NCBI RefSeq assembly: GCF_020510445.1
Contig: NZ_JAHBAG010000001.1
Location: 1,774,501 to 1,838,500, forward strand
Length of the DNA stretch: 64,000 nucleotides
Origin: Hydrogenophaga taeniospiralis
GTDB taxonomy: Bacteria > Pseudomonadota > Gammaproteobacteria > Burkholderiales > Burkholderiaceae_C
Reading direction: 5' to 3'
Positions 36,901 through 45,628 of this stretch are shown here, piece after piece. A program made the position numbers and the translations under genes. Every line of letters begins with the position of its first letter. Position 1 is the first letter of the stretch. Under the pieces are notes generated by a model. It saw only the letters and a program-made list of their open reading frames with translations, ran no database searches and was not told where the DNA came from.

Positions 36901-39900
36901 TTCGCAAGAGGTCGAGTCCATCACGCTCGACGCCGACTTCGATCTGGACACCCGCGACGCGCCGCAAGCACAGGCCGAGCCGGTGTCTGATGATGCCGGG
37001 CTGGCTGTCGTTCAGGAGGAGGCTCCCCCGATGCCCGAGGCTGAAGCCCATGCGGAAATGCCGCCCGATGGCCTGCAGCCACCGGTGGTGGATGAGGGCG
37101 CGGAACCCCAGGTCGTCGAGACGGTTGAGGAGTCCTTTCCGGGTGCTTCAGACGAACAGATCCGGGTCATTGGGGACCTGCGCATCGGTATCAAGCTGTA
37201 CAACGTCTACCTCAATGAGGCCGACGAGTGGTCGCGCCGCCTGTGCACCGAACTGGCCGAGTGGGCGCTGGAGCGCCACCAGCCGGTGCCGGACCAGGCC
37301 GAGGCACTGGCGCATTCGCTGGCCGGCAGTTCGGCCACCGTGGGCTTCCAGTCGCTGTCCGACATCGCCCGCGCGCTGGAGCACGCGATCGAGTCGATCG
37401 GCCTGCACCAGCAAGCAGGCTGGGCCGCCAGCGCCGAACAGGCGCAGCTGTTCGTTGACGCTTCCGAAGACATTCGCCGGCTGTTGCACCAGTTCGCGGC
37501 CGGTTTCCTCAAGGAGCCCACCCCCGAGCTGATGGCAGCGCTCTACCGCGTCGTGCACGAGCCTGTACCTGAGGGATTGCCCCCCGAAGTGCCCGAGGCG
37601 CAGTCCGATCCGCTTTTTGAGGCCCCGCCGACGAACACACCCACCCCGATGCAGGCGCCTGCCGGCGTTGAAGTGGCCGCGTTCAGCGAACCCAGCACCG
37701 GTTTCGGTGGCCTGCACGAATCGACCGGTCCCGCTGCGGGCCCGGTGCAGGACATCGACGACGATATCGATGCCCTGGACACGATCGACGTCGATCTTTT
37801 TCCGATCTTTGCCGACGAGGCGCTCGAACTGTTGCCTCGGCTCGGCGGCGCCTTGCGCCAGTGGGTGGCGCGCCCCGACAACGGCAGCGCACGCTCCGAA
37901 GTGTTGCGCAATCTGCACACCCTCAAAGGCAGCGCCCGCCTGGCCGGTGCGCTGCGCCTGGGAGAGATGGCGCACCGCATGGAGACGGCGGCCGAGCGTT
38001 TGGGGTCCGACGTCGAACGCAGTGCCGACCTTGAGCCGCTGCAGAGCGCGTTCGACGCGATCAGCGCCCGTTTTGACGTGCTGCGTCGCACCGACGCCGA
38101 ACCGCAGGATGTGATTCAGCGGGCGCCCGAACAGGCGCCGCCCGATGAGACGGGTGACGCGGTGCCCGAAGCCGCTCCGATGGCGTTGCCCATTGACGCC
38201 GCGCCCACGGGTCCCGCGGAGGGACTGGCCGGGATGACCCTGCCGCAGGTGCCGGCGCTGTTGCAGGCGCGGGCCGGAGCTGCCGTGCGTGTGCGGCCGG
38301 AGCTGCTCGACCGGCTGGTCAACCAGACCGGCGAGGTCATGATCACCCGCTCGCGCATGGAGTCCGAACTCGTGACCTTGCGCGGCTCGCTCAAGGACCT
38401 CACGGGCAACCTGGACCGTCTGCGCGGTCAGCTGCGCGACATCGAACTGCAGGCCGAGACCCAGATGCAGTCGCGCCTGGCTCAAGCACGCGACGCCGAC
38501 CAGTCCTTCGACCCGCTCGAATTCGACCGTTTCACCCGGGTTCAGGAACTCACGCGCATGATGGCCGAGTCGGTCAACGACGTGGCCACCGTGCAGCGCA
38601 ACCTGCAACGCGCGGTGGAGGCCACCGAAGACAGCCTGGTGGCCCAGGCGCGCCAGACCCGCGAACTGCAGCGCGACTTGCTGCGCACCCGCATGGTGGA
38701 GTTCGAAGGCATTTCCGAGCGCCTGTACCGCGTGGTGCGACAGGCGTCCAAGGAGACCGGCAAGCAGGTGCGGCTGGACATCGTGGGCGGCAACATCGAA
38801 ATGGACCGCGGCGTGCTCGACCGGATGACCGCCGCGTTTGAGCACTTGCTGCGCAACAGCGTGGTGCACGGCATCGAACCGACCGAAACCCGGTTGGCGC
38901 TGGGCAAAGCGGCCGAAGGCCACATCGAGATTCACCTGGCCCAGGAACTCAACGACGTGTCGGTGGTGTTCCGTGACGACGGCGCCGGGCTTGACCTGGC
39001 CCGCCTGCGCGAAAAAGGCGTGGCCCAGGGGCTGGTGCCTGCCGGCACGCAGCTCAGCGACGACGAAGCCGCCCACCTGGTCTTCACACCCGGCCTGAGC
39101 ACGGCGAGCGAGATCACATCGCTGGCGGGCCGGGGTGTCGGCATGGACGTGGTGCGCAACGACGTGGTGGCGCTCGGCGGCCGCATCGAGACCAGCACCC
39201 GCGCCGGCCAGGGCACCAGCTTCAAGCTGGTGCTGCCCCTGACCACCGCGGTGACGCAGGTGGTGATGGTGCGCGCTGGCGGGCTCACCTTTGGCGTGCC
39301 CTCCAACCTGGTGCAGGTGGTGCGCCGTCTCTCCAGCACCGAGCTGGGCGAGGCTTATGCCAAGGGCAGCCTGACGGTGGCGGGCGAAGAGGTGCCGTTC
39401 TACTGGGCCGGTGCCCTGTTGCAGTCTTCCGCGCAGTCGCAGGAGACCAAGGGTCGCACGCTGCCGGTGGTGATCTTCCGAAGCGCGGCGCAGCGCGTGG
39501 CCATGCACGTGGACCAGGTGCTGGGCAACCAGGAAGTGGTGGTCAAGAACCTCGGGCCGCAGCTCTCGCGTCTGCCCGGTCTGGCCGGCATGTCGGTGCT
39601 GGCCTCGGGCGCCGTGGCACTGATCTACAACCCGGTGGCCCTGGCGACGGTGTACGGCACCCAGGTCCATGAGTGGATCGCCCAGCAGCAGCGCCAGACC
39701 CCACAGGTGGTGGGCGAGACCTCGACCCCCGTGGACGCGGCGCTCAGCGCCGTGCCGCTGGTGCTGGTGGTGGACGACTCGATCACCGTGCGTCGGGTGA
39801 CCCAGCGTTTGCTGCAGCGCGAAGGCTACCGCGTCTCGATGGCCGCCGATGGTCTGCAGGCATTGGAACGCCTGCAGCAGGAACGCCCCACCGTGGTGTT

Positions 39901-40129
39901 GTCCGACATCGAAATGCCGCGCATGGACGGTTTCGACCTCGTGCGCAACATCCGCAGCGACCCGCGCCTGTCCGATCTGCCGGTGATCATGATCACCTCG
40001 CGCATTGCGGAGAAACACCGCGAACACGCGCGCGAACTGGGTGTGGATCACTACCTGGGCAAGCCATACTCCGAAGACGAGCTGCTGGCGCTGATCGCGC
40101 ACTACACGCAGATCGCTGCCGAAGCCTGA
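33905..40129 (+). CDS. chpA: Hybrid CheA-type kinase ChpA (PilL) of the Pil-Chp system
   Basis: A 2,074-residue chemotaxis kinase that phosphorylates PilG and PilH. Three canonical Hpt domains carry phospho-histidines H737 (AFHTLKGSSRMVGL), H1137 (LAHSLAGSSATVGF) and H1338 (NLHTLKGSARLAG). Two more degenerate Hpt-like segments lie in the first 550 residues (around H72 in LHQAVGALEMVGL, and QMRGVLSVLGLEQ with no histidine). Acidic Ala/Pro/Asp linkers run between Hpt domains, the longest about 840-1080. The ATPase follows (NSVVHGIEPTETRL, DDGAGLD, GRGVGMDVV), then a CheW-like domain (about 1780-1930) and a receiver (1953-2070, phospho-site D2001). The start may be either ATG 33905 or 33911. It follows pilJ by 33 bases. 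Confidence 0.94.
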   Translation: MIMLDTTADSLQTDAPLADLGPLAWVFDELRKSLDAANKAIKRFVRETERSRSDDLEAVDPGSLRIARQQLHQAVGALEMVGLLAPAQVLRAMEAAVQRFVQRPQVCNDEAAGKVERASFALIEYLEAVLNNKPVQPVALFAQYREVQELAGAERVHPADLWPFDQRSVVVEAPKGASASQCDAPQRLLFDRLVLLVVKTQSPAAAQQLARLSGGLSAGATEARVRTFWSVAAAYFEALSQRLLPVDVYVKRAASRILLQFATLARGQNQVSETLLHDLLFFCAQADGATPGKAPHLVAVREAFDLGATKPVDYHLATLGRFDPALLTQARKRIHAAKEAWSLFSGGDASRARQVADQFGLVGDSLLKLHPASTVLAQALFKTAEQSARDAGGVRPELAMEVATTTLYLEAAFEDFDPNDSEMTERTQALAARLESVLAGAPAQPLDAWMEQLYRRVSDRQTMGSVVGELKVSLGEAEKSLDQFFRTPHEKGGLHVAVSQLAQMRGVLSVLGLEQAVQTVARMRATVDQILDTEVDETMAREAGTFQQLGNNLSALSFLVDMLNYQPALAKKLFVFDEAKGELLPLMGRTLSSEASKPPAHQDAQAINAEVQRVVDGVQEGVALVDLSQQLDTLATQASLAEQPGVARAARDAAQAVVSDSASAGAQALVDLSQASAPVAAPVPNALMAEDNEEDDLLDIFLEEAREVVSNGLDAVRHLQVDPADLEHLTTLRRAFHTLKGSSRMVGLNEFGEAAWAMEQMLNAVLAEQRGAHADMLRLAGEAMAAFSRWVQDIADRRDTHWSAGPFRASAETWRNQAQYLALALPQAVQRVESDGMAEPASAATVVETASAIDEIALPELAQAETLAEAMNLDGTSHQPSEGQTPAGVEGLVPASAEVDFADAAPFADAPTLDADRPNADASGDAPLPSMFEEIDFDSLMAASSSAQAEAAPVVVTDDPDLEVEPAPVDPAPLPSPSSDEVSALFDGLSLDLDTETGPSQEVESITLDADFDLDTRDAPQAQAEPVSDDAGLAVVQEEAPPMPEAEAHAEMPPDGLQPPVVDEGAEPQVVETVEESFPGASDEQIRVIGDLRIGIKLYNVYLNEADEWSRRLCTELAEWALERHQPVPDQAEALAHSLAGSSATVGFQSLSDIARALEHAIESIGLHQQAGWAASAEQAQLFVDASEDIRRLLHQFAAGFLKEPTPELMAALYRVVHEPVPEGLPPEVPEAQSDPLFEAPPTNTPTPMQAPAGVEVAAFSEPSTGFGGLHESTGPAAGPVQDIDDDIDALDTIDVDLFPIFADEALELLPRLGGALRQWVARPDNGSARSEVLRNLHTLKGSARLAGALRLGEMAHRMETAAERLGSDVERSADLEPLQSAFDAISARFDVLRRTDAEPQDVIQRAPEQAPPDETGDAVPEAAPMALPIDAAPTGPAEGLAGMTLPQVPALLQARAGAAVRVRPELLDRLVNQTGEVMITRSRMESELVTLRGSLKDLTGNLDRLRGQLRDIELQAETQMQSRLAQARDADQSFDPLEFDRFTRVQELTRMMAESVNDVATVQRNLQRAVEATEDSLVAQARQTRELQRDLLRTRMVEFEGISERLYRVVRQASKETGKQVRLDIVGGNIEMDRGVLDRMTAAFEHLLRNSVVHGIEPTETRLALGKAAEGHIEIHLAQELNDVSVVFRDDGAGLDLARLREKGVAQGLVPAGTQLSDDEAAHLVFTPGLSTASEITSLAGRGVGMDVVRNDVVALGGRIETSTRAGQGTSFKLVLPLTTAVTQVVMVRAGGLTFGVPSNLVQVVRRLSSTELGEAYAKGSLTVAGEEVPFYWAGALLQSSAQSQETKGRTLPVVIFRSAAQRVAMHVDQVLGNQEVVVKNLGPQLSRLPGLAGMSVLASGAVALIYNPVALATVYGTQVHEWIAQQQRQTPQVVGETSTPVDAALSAVPLVLVVDDSITVRRVTQRLLQREGYRVSMAADGLQALERLQQERPTVVLSDIEMPRMDGFDLVRNIRSDPRLSDLPVIMITSRIAEKHREHARELGVDHYLGKPYSEDELLALIAHYTQIAAEA

Positions 40130-40130
40130 T

Positions 40131-40159
40131 GGGCTGATCCTCCCAAGGTGGATCAGCCC
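40131..40159. other. Hairpin directly after chpA
   Basis: A perfect 10-base stem (GGGCTGATCC / GGATCAGCCC) with a 9-base loop starts 2 bases past the chpA stop. Its right half is the start of the repeat that follows. There is no T-run, so it is more likely a stabilising hairpin or part of the repeat than a classical terminator. Confidence 0.5.
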
Positions 40160-40283
40160 CCTCAGGGGGCCGCGACCCGCGCAGCGGCGGAGCGTGGGGG
40201 GCCGACGATCCACCGCCGGGCCGCCCCAAGGTGGATCAGCCCCCTCGGGGGGCAGCGACCCGCGCAGCGGCAGAGCGTGGGGG
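40142..40283. repeat. Two tandem copies of a 59-base intergenic repeat
   Basis: Copy 1 is 40142-40200 and copy 2 is 40225-40283. They differ at only 3 of 59 positions and are separated by 24 bases. Each begins CCCAAGGTGGATCAGCCCC and ends AGCGTGGGGG, with a GGGGCC-type palindrome inside. Copy 2 lies within the 3' end of the photolyase gene. The same CCCCCTC-AGGGGG core is found after fis, marking a dispersed family. Confidence 0.85.
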
Positions 40284-41756
40284 TTCTTTTTTCTTCACCA
40301 CCGCATACCGCAGCAGCGTGCGCTCGCGCGCCTCGGCGTGATCGACCACCGGCAGCGGATAGGTCTTGCCCAGCTCCACGCCCGCGGCGGACAACTCCAG
40401 CTCGCGGGCCTGCCAGGGCGCGTGGATGGCCGCATCGGGCAGTTCGGTGAGCTGCGGCAGATAGCGCCGGATGAACTTGCCCTGGGGATCAAAACGCTCG
40501 CTCTGCGTGACGGGGTTGAAGATGCGGAACCAGGGTTGCGCGTCGCAGCCGCTGGAGCTGGCCCACTGCCAGCCGCCGTTGTTGGCGGCGAGGTCGAAGT
40601 CGATCAGGTGTTCGGCGAAATAGCGCTCGCCCCAGCGCCAGTCCAGCCCCAAGTCCTTCACCAGAAAACTCGCGACCACCATGCGCAGCCGGTTGTGCAT
40701 GTAGCCGGTCTGGTTGATCTGCGCCATGGCCGCATCCACCAGGGGGTAACCGGTGCGGCCCTCGCACCAGGTGGCGAACAGTTCCTTCGCATGTTTGCCA
40801 CGCTCAAACCGGATGTGGTCGTATTCGGGTTTGAACGCCCGGTCCGCCACCTGCGGGAAATTGGCCAGCAGCTGGTGGTAGAAGTCGCGCCATATCAGCT
40901 CCGAGAGCCAGGTGCTCGCCCCGGCGATCCCCTGCAGATGCATCCGGTGGGCCACCGAAACCACCCGCCGCACGGAGAGGGTGCCAAAGCGCAGGTGCAC
41001 GCTCAGGTAGCTGGGCCCTTTGACGGCGGGGAAGTCGCGCGCCTGGTCGTAGCGGTCGATGCGCTGCAGGAAATCGCTGAACAGCTGACGCGCACCGCTG
41101 GACCCGGTGGGCACGGGCAGTTGCGCGAGGTTGGTGGTCTCGAAGTCCAGGTCCGACAGGCGCGGCACCGGCACCGCCCACTCGGGCGGCACGGGCGCGA
41201 GCGCCCCGGCGTAGCGCGCCACCGGGTAGGCCTTGAGGTGGAACGGATCAAGCTGCTTGAGCCACGCATTCTTGTAGGGCGTGAACACGCCAAACGGGTG
41301 GCCGGCCTGGGTCAGCAGCTCGCGCCGCTCGAAGATCACGTGGTCCTTGTGGCTGTGCAACAGGATGCCGGCGTGGGCCAGATCGCCAAACACCTGGGCG
41401 TCGCGCGCCAGCGCCGCCGGATCGTCGTCGTGGTTGCCGAACACGGCCTGGACCTGCAGCCGCCAGGCCAGCGCGGGGATGGCCTGGCGGGCCTGGCCGT
41501 GCAGCACGATCAGGCCGACGCCTTGCGCGCCGTTGGCCTGCCCTAGGGTGCGCAGGTCCGCGTCGAGCTCGACCAGCGACTCGCGGATGAACTCGACGCG
41601 CCGGTCGGCCCGGGGCAGGGTGTCCAGAATGTCGGTGTCGAAGACGAAGACACACCAGACCTGGCGGCACACCTTGAGCGCGTGGTACAGCGCCGCGTTG
41701 TCCTCGCAGCGCAGATCGCGACGGAACCACATCAGGCCTTTGTCGTAGGTGTTCAT
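40236..41756 (-). CDS. phrB: Deoxyribodipyrimidine photolyase
   Basis: Light-driven flavoenzyme that splits cyclobutane pyrimidine dimers. It has 506 residues; class I enzymes are usually about 470-480. The N-terminal antenna domain starts LMWFRRDLRCEDNAAL. The FAD domain shows the class I signatures: FGTLSVRRV, WLSELIWRDFYHQLL, GRTGYPLVDAAMAQI, GYMHNRLRMVVASFL and DLAANNGGWQWASSSGCDAQPWFRIFNP. The last ~16 residues (EPPRSAAARVAAPRGG) and the stop codon come from copy 2 of the intergenic repeat, so the original stop seems to have been replaced. The catalytic part is complete, so activity is expected. Confidence 0.94.
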   Translation of the reverse strand: MNTYDKGLMWFRRDLRCEDNAALYHALKVCRQVWCVFVFDTDILDTLPRADRRVEFIRESLVELDADLRTLGQANGAQGVGLIVLHGQARQAIPALAWRLQVQAVFGNHDDDPAALARDAQVFGDLAHAGILLHSHKDHVIFERRELLTQAGHPFGVFTPYKNAWLKQLDPFHLKAYPVARYAGALAPVPPEWAVPVPRLSDLDFETTNLAQLPVPTGSSGARQLFSDFLQRIDRYDQARDFPAVKGPSYLSVHLRFGTLSVRRVVSVAHRMHLQGIAGASTWLSELIWRDFYHQLLANFPQVADRAFKPEYDHIRFERGKHAKELFATWCEGRTGYPLVDAAMAQINQTGYMHNRLRMVVASFLVKDLGLDWRWGERYFAEHLIDFDLAANNGGWQWASSSGCDAQPWFRIFNPVTQSERFDPQGKFIRRYLPQLTELPDAAIHAPWQARELELSAAGVELGKTYPLPVVDHAEARERTLLRYAVVKKKEPPRSAAARVAAPRGG

Positions 41757-41808
41757 GGCGGTGGACGGGGGCGGGCCTGCACGACCGGGCGCTGCGGGGG
41801 CAGCGGCT

Positions 41809-41814
41809 TAAAAT
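41809..41814 (+). promoter_or_regulatory. Possible -10 element of yqgE
   Basis: TAAAAT ends 6 bases before the yqgE ATG, so a transcript from here would have almost no leader. No -35 element can be named. Confidence 0.3.
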
Positions 41815-41820
41815 CAACGC

Positions 41821-42411
41821 ATGTCCGCTGATTTTGCCCCCATCAACCTGACCAATCATTTCCTGATTGCGATGCCAAGCCTCAGCGACGAGCTTTTTGC
41901 CCGCAGCGTGGTGTTCATGTGCGAGCACAGCGAACGAGGGGCCCTGGGGCTGGTGATCAACAAACCCAGCGACATCCTGCTGCCCAGGCTGTTTGAAAAA
42001 GTCGACCTGCCCATGGGGCGCGACGACCTGGCCCTGCTGCCGGTGTTCCAGGGCGGTCCGGTGCAGACCGAGCGGGGCTTCGTGCTGCACGAAGCCGTGG
42101 AAGGCGGGGCCGGCGAATCGGTCTACGCCTCCACGCTGTCCATTCCCGGGGGGCTGGAGATGACCACCTCCAAGGACGTGCTCGAAGCCATGTCCTCGGG
42201 TGCCGGTCCGCGCAAGGTGTTCGTCACGCTGGGTTATGCGTCCTGGGGGCAGGGTCAGCTCGAATCCGAGATCACCGAAAACAGCTGGCTCACGGTCGAA
42301 GCCGACCCGAGCCTGATTTTTGACGTGCCGGTCTCCGAGCGTTACGTGCGCGCCATGGCCCTGCTGGGCCTGCAGCCCTGGATGCTCTCGCCCGACGCGG
42401 GCCACGCATGA
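41821..42411 (+). CDS. yqgE: YqgE/AlgH family protein
   Basis: A 196-residue protein of the YqgE/AlgH family, whose biochemical role is unknown (in Pseudomonas AlgH was linked to alginate regulation). The family's segments are clear: NHFLIAMPSLSDELFARSVVFMCEHSERGALGLVINKP, FQGGPVQTERGFVLH, and GYASWGQGQLESEI. It overlaps ruvX by 4 bases and opens the conserved order yqgE-yqgF-pyrR-pyrB-pyrC', as in Pseudomonas. Confidence 0.95.
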   Translation: MSADFAPINLTNHFLIAMPSLSDELFARSVVFMCEHSERGALGLVINKPSDILLPRLFEKVDLPMGRDDLALLPVFQGGPVQTERGFVLHEAVEGGAGESVYASTLSIPGGLEMTTSKDVLEAMSSGAGPRKVFVTLGYASWGQGQLESEITENSWLTVEADPSLIFDVPVSERYVRAMALLGLQPWMLSPDAGHA

Positions 42412-42809
42412 CGGACGACGCCTCCGCTTGCCAGACCTTCATGGCGTTTGACTATGGCCTCAAGCGCACGGGCGTGGCCAGCGGCAACCGCCTCACACGC
42501 ACCGCCACGCCGCAGGCCACGATCGCTGCCGAGGGCGATGCCCGTTTCGCGCAGATCAGCCTGCGGCTCAAGGAGTGGGAGCCCGACGCCCTGGTGGTGG
42601 GCGTGCCTTTTCATCCCGATGGTGCCGCGCACGAGAACACCGCGCGGGCACGGAAATTCGCGCGCCAGCTGCGAGGTCGTTATGGCCTGCCGGTGTTCGA
42701 GGTGGACGAGCGTTACAGCACGACCGAAGCACACGCCCTGGGCGCCAAAGACGCCGACGCCGCGTCGGCCTGCATCATCCTGGAACAGTTTTTGAGGAGC
42801 CTGCCTTGA
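42408..42809 (+). CDS. yqgF: Putative pre-16S rRNA nuclease RuvX/YqgF
   Basis: RNase H-fold protein of 133 residues that matures the 5' end of 16S rRNA. The first catalytic aspartate is in [16 protein letters not shown], a glutamate follows in [14 protein letters not shown], and the last acidic residue is in [17 protein letters not shown]. The start overlaps the yqgE stop and the end overlaps the pyrR start. Confidence 0.95.
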   Translation: MTDDASACQTFMAFDYGLKRTGVASGNRLTRTATPQATIAAEGDARFAQISLRLKEWEPDALVVGVPFHPDGAAHENTARARKFARQLRGRYGLPVFEVDERYSTTEAHALGAKDADAASACIILEQFLRSLP

Positions 42810-43321
42810 GTGCATTGCAACTGGACGCCGAACTACTCTACAAAACCCTGCTTCAGGGCGTCAAAGGCCTGATCGCGGTGACTCCGCAGCCGCTGCACCT
42901 CGCCGGCGTCACCTCCGGCGGCGCCTGGCTGGCCGAGCGTCTGCAGCGCGACCTGGGCCTGCCCGGGAGCGTCGGCGTGATCTCGTCCAGCATGCACCGC
43001 GACGACTTCGCGCAGCGTGGCCTGGCCATCAGCGCTCAGACCGTGCTGCCGTTCGAAGTCGATGGCGCCCACGTGGTGCTGGTCGACGACGTGCTCTACA
43101 CCGGGCGCACGCTGCGCGCCGTGATCAACGAACTGTTCGACTACGGCCGCCCGGCCAGCGTGCAACTCGCGGTGCTGGTGGACCGGGGCGGGCGCGAACT
43201 GCCGATCGAAGCCAAGGTCTGCGCGGCCACCGTCGCATTGCCCGTGACGCAGACGCTCGAACTCGCGCGCAGCGACGACGGGCGTCTGAGCTTCGTGGTG
43301 GAAAACAAGAAGGAAGCCTGA
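42806..43321 (+). CDS. pyrR: Pyrimidine operon protein PyrR (uracil phosphoribosyltransferase)
   Basis: A 171-residue type I phosphoribosyltransferase. The PRPP loop is [17 protein letters not shown]; the dimer/uracil side includes [15 protein letters not shown]. In Gram-positive bacteria PyrR is also an RNA-binding attenuator; in Proteobacteria its regulatory role is less sure. The start is TTG at 42806, overlapping the yqgF TGA by 3 bases, with GAGGAG about 8 bases upstream. An in-frame GTG or ATG further upstream would lie inside yqgF and is unlikely. Confidence 0.92.
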   Translation: MSALQLDAELLYKTLLQGVKGLIAVTPQPLHLAGVTSGGAWLAERLQRDLGLPGSVGVISSSMHRDDFAQRGLAISAQTVLPFEVDGAHVVLVDDVLYTGRTLRAVINELFDYGRPASVQLAVLVDRGGRELPIEAKVCAATVALPVTQTLELARSDDGRLSFVVENKKEA

Positions 43322-43323
43322 AC

Positions 43324-44280
43324 GTGGCACGCAACCCCCAACTCAACAAAAACGGCGAACTCATCCATCTGCTCTCCACCGAGGGCCTCTCGCGCGACAT
43401 CCTCACCCAGATCCTGGACACCGCGGCCAACTTCGTCAGCGTCAGCAGCCGCGACGTGAAGAAGGTGCCGCTGCTGCGGGGCAAGAGCGTGTTCAACCTG
43501 TTCTTCGAGAACAGCACCCGCACCCGCACCACCTTCGAGATCGCGGCCACGCGCCTGTCGGCCGACGTGATCAACCTCGACATCGCGCGCAGCTCCACCG
43601 CCAAGGGCGAGTCGCTGCTCGACACCATCGCCAACCTCTCCGCGATGGCGGCCGACATCTTCGTGGTGCGCCACAGCGAGTCGGGCGCGCCCTACCTGAT
43701 CGCGCAACACGTGGCACCGCACGTGCACGTGGTCAACGCTGGCGACGGCCGCCACGCCCACCCCACCCAGGGCCTGCTGGACATGTACACCATCCGGCAC
43801 TACAAGAAAGACTTCACCCAGCTCTCGGTGGCCATCGTGGGCGACGTGCTGCACTCGCGCGTGGCGCGCTCCGACATCCACGCCCTCACCACGCTGGGTT
43901 GCCCCGACGTGCGCGTGGTGGGCCCACGCACCCTGGTGCCCGGCGATCTTTCGCAGATGGGCGTGCGCGTGTGCCACACGCTGGAAGAGGGCATCAAGGA
44001 CTGCGACGTGGTGATCACCCTGCGGCTGCAGAACGAGCGCATGAGCGGCGCCCTGCTGCCGTCGAGCCAGGAGTATTTCAAGAGCTTCGGCCTGACCACC
44101 GAGCGCCTGCGCTGGGCCAAGCCCGACGCCATCGTGATGCACCCGGGCCCGATCAACCGCGGCGTCGAGATCGACTCCGCCGTGGTCGACGGGCCACAGA
44201 GCGTGATCCTGCCCCAGGTCACTTTTGGCATCGCGGTGCGCATGGCGGTGATGGGCATCGTGGCCAGCCACGACGCATGA
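43324..44280 (+). CDS. pyrB: Aspartate carbamoyltransferase catalytic subunit PyrB
   Basis: Joins carbamoyl phosphate and aspartate in pyrimidine synthesis, 318 residues. The carbamoyl-phosphate loop is [13 protein letters not shown], followed by [25 protein letters not shown] and the aspartate-side [11 protein letters not shown]. The start is GTG, 2 bases after the pyrR stop. No regulatory pyrI gene follows; instead a pyrC' homologue does, which is the class A ATCase arrangement of dodecameric PyrB6-PyrC'6 complexes. Confidence 0.97.
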   Translation: MARNPQLNKNGELIHLLSTEGLSRDILTQILDTAANFVSVSSRDVKKVPLLRGKSVFNLFFENSTRTRTTFEIAATRLSADVINLDIARSSTAKGESLLDTIANLSAMAADIFVVRHSESGAPYLIAQHVAPHVHVVNAGDGRHAHPTQGLLDMYTIRHYKKDFTQLSVAIVGDVLHSRVARSDIHALTTLGCPDVRVVGPRTLVPGDLSQMGVRVCHTLEEGIKDCDVVITLRLQNERMSGALLPSSQEYFKSFGLTTERLRWAKPDAIVMHPGPINRGVEIDSAVVDGPQSVILPQVTFGIAVRMAVMGIVASHDA

Positions 44281-44290
44281 GGACACACAC

Positions 44291-45628
44291 ATGAAAATCC
44301 TGATTCAGAACGGCCGTGTCATGGACCCGGCCACCGGCCGCGACGAGATGGCCGACGTGGCGATCGCCGCCGGTCGCATCATCGCCATCGGCAACGTGGC
44401 CGCCGACTTCCACCCCAACCGCACGATCGACGCCACCGGTTGCGTGGTCGCGCCCGGTCTGGTGGACCTGGCGGTGCGCCTGCGCGAACCCGGGCAGGAG
44501 CACGCGGGCATGCTGGAGAGCGAGATGGCCGCGGCGGTGACCGGGGGCGTGACCTCGCTGGTCTGCCCACCCGATACCGAACCCGTGCTCGACGAACCCG
44601 GCCTGGTGGACATGCTCAAGTTCCGCGCCGAGAAGCTGCACCAGTCGCGCGTGTTCCCGCTGGGCGCGCTCACGCGCGGCCTGCAGGGTGAGGTGCTCAC
44701 CGAGATGGCCGAGCTCACCGAGTCGGGCTGCATCGGCTTTGGCCAGGCCGAGGTGCCCATCGTCAACCACCAGGTGCTGCAGCGTGCGCTGCAGTACGCC
44801 GCCACCTTCGGTTTCACGGTGTGGCTGCGTCCGCAGGATTTCTGGCTCGGCAAGGGCGTGGCCGCCAGCGGCCCGCTGGCCACGCGCATGGGCCTGGCCG
44901 GCGTGCCGGTGATGGCCGAGACGATTGCGCTGCACACGCTGTTCGAGCTGCTGCGCGCGGTGCACGGCAAAGGCAGCGAAGCGCGTGTGCACCTGTGCCG
45001 CATCAGCAGCGCCGCCGGTCTGGCCCTGGTGCGCCAGGCCAAGGCCGAGGGGTTGCCGGTGAGCTGCGACGTGAGCGTGCACAACCTGCACCTGACCGAC
45101 GTGGACATCGGCTACTACGACAGCCGGCTGCGCTTGCAGCCGCCGGTGCGCCAGCAGCGCGACCGCGATGCCCTGCGCGCCGGTCTGGCCGACGGCACCA
45201 TCGACGCCCTGGTGTCCGACCACAACCCGGTCGACAGCGACGCCAAGACGCTGCCGTTCGCCGAGGCCGAACCCGGCGCCACCGCCGTGGAACTGCTGCT
45301 CGGCCTGGCCTGCAAGTGGGCGCAGCAGGACGGCCTGGGCCTGATGCAGGCGCTCGCCGTGCTCACCACCGGCCCGCAGGCGGTGCTGGGCAGCAGCCTG
45401 GGCACGCTGGCGCACAGCGTGGGCCGGTTGGCGGTGGGTGGCCAGGCCGACCTCTGCGTCTTCGACCCCAACGCCAGCTGGCGCGTGGAGCCCACGGGCC
45501 TGCGCAGCCAGGGCAAACACACGCCGTTCGAAGGCCATGAAATGCCGGTGCGCGTGCGCGCCACCCTGGTGGGTGGGCAGGTGGCCCACGAGGCGGCCCG
45601 CGCCGCCGCGGTCCACGCGCTGGCGTGA
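44291..45628 (+). CDS. pyrC': Non-catalytic dihydroorotase homologue PyrC' (PyrX)
   Basis: A 445-residue amidohydrolase-fold protein related to type I dihydroorotase. The metal motif that should read DxHxHxREPG is DLAVRLREPG, so both zinc histidines are lost (A61 and R63). SDHNPVDSD near the end is partly kept. In Pseudomonas such a PyrC' has no dihydroorotase activity but is needed to assemble active ATCase with PyrB. The same role is inferred here from the loss of ligands and the position 10 bases after pyrB. A catalytic pyrC must lie elsewhere. The end overlaps plsC. Confidence 0.92.
   Translation: MKILIQNGRVMDPATGRDEMADVAIAAGRIIAIGNVAADFHPNRTIDATGCVVAPGLVDLAVRLREPGQEHAGMLESEMAAAVTGGVTSLVCPPDTEPVLDEPGLVDMLKFRAEKLHQSRVFPLGALTRGLQGEVLTEMAELTESGCIGFGQAEVPIVNHQVLQRALQYAATFGFTVWLRPQDFWLGKGVAASGPLATRMGLAGVPVMAETIALHTLFELLRAVHGKGSEARVHLCRISSAAGLALVRQAKAEGLPVSCDVSVHNLHLTDVDIGYYDSRLRLQPPVRQQRDRDALRAGLADGTIDALVSDHNPVDSDAKTLPFAEAEPGATAVELLLGLACKWAQQDGLGLMQALAVLTTGPQAVLGSSLGTLAHSVGRLAVGGQADLCVFDPNASWRVEPTGLRSQGKHTPFEGHEMPVRVRATLVGGQVAHEAARAAAVHALA

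Noticed and set aside
37148..40213. A 1,021-codon open frame on the minus strand opposite chpA
   Set aside because: It lies wholly antisense to a clearly coding CheA-type gene. Its translation is rich in His, Gly, Arg and Gln with no domain, as expected for the reverse of high-GC coding DNA.
40142..40283. CRISPR array
   Set aside because: Only two 59-base copies with a single 24-base spacer, no cas genes, and the unit is a dispersed intergenic repeat found in part elsewhere in the window.
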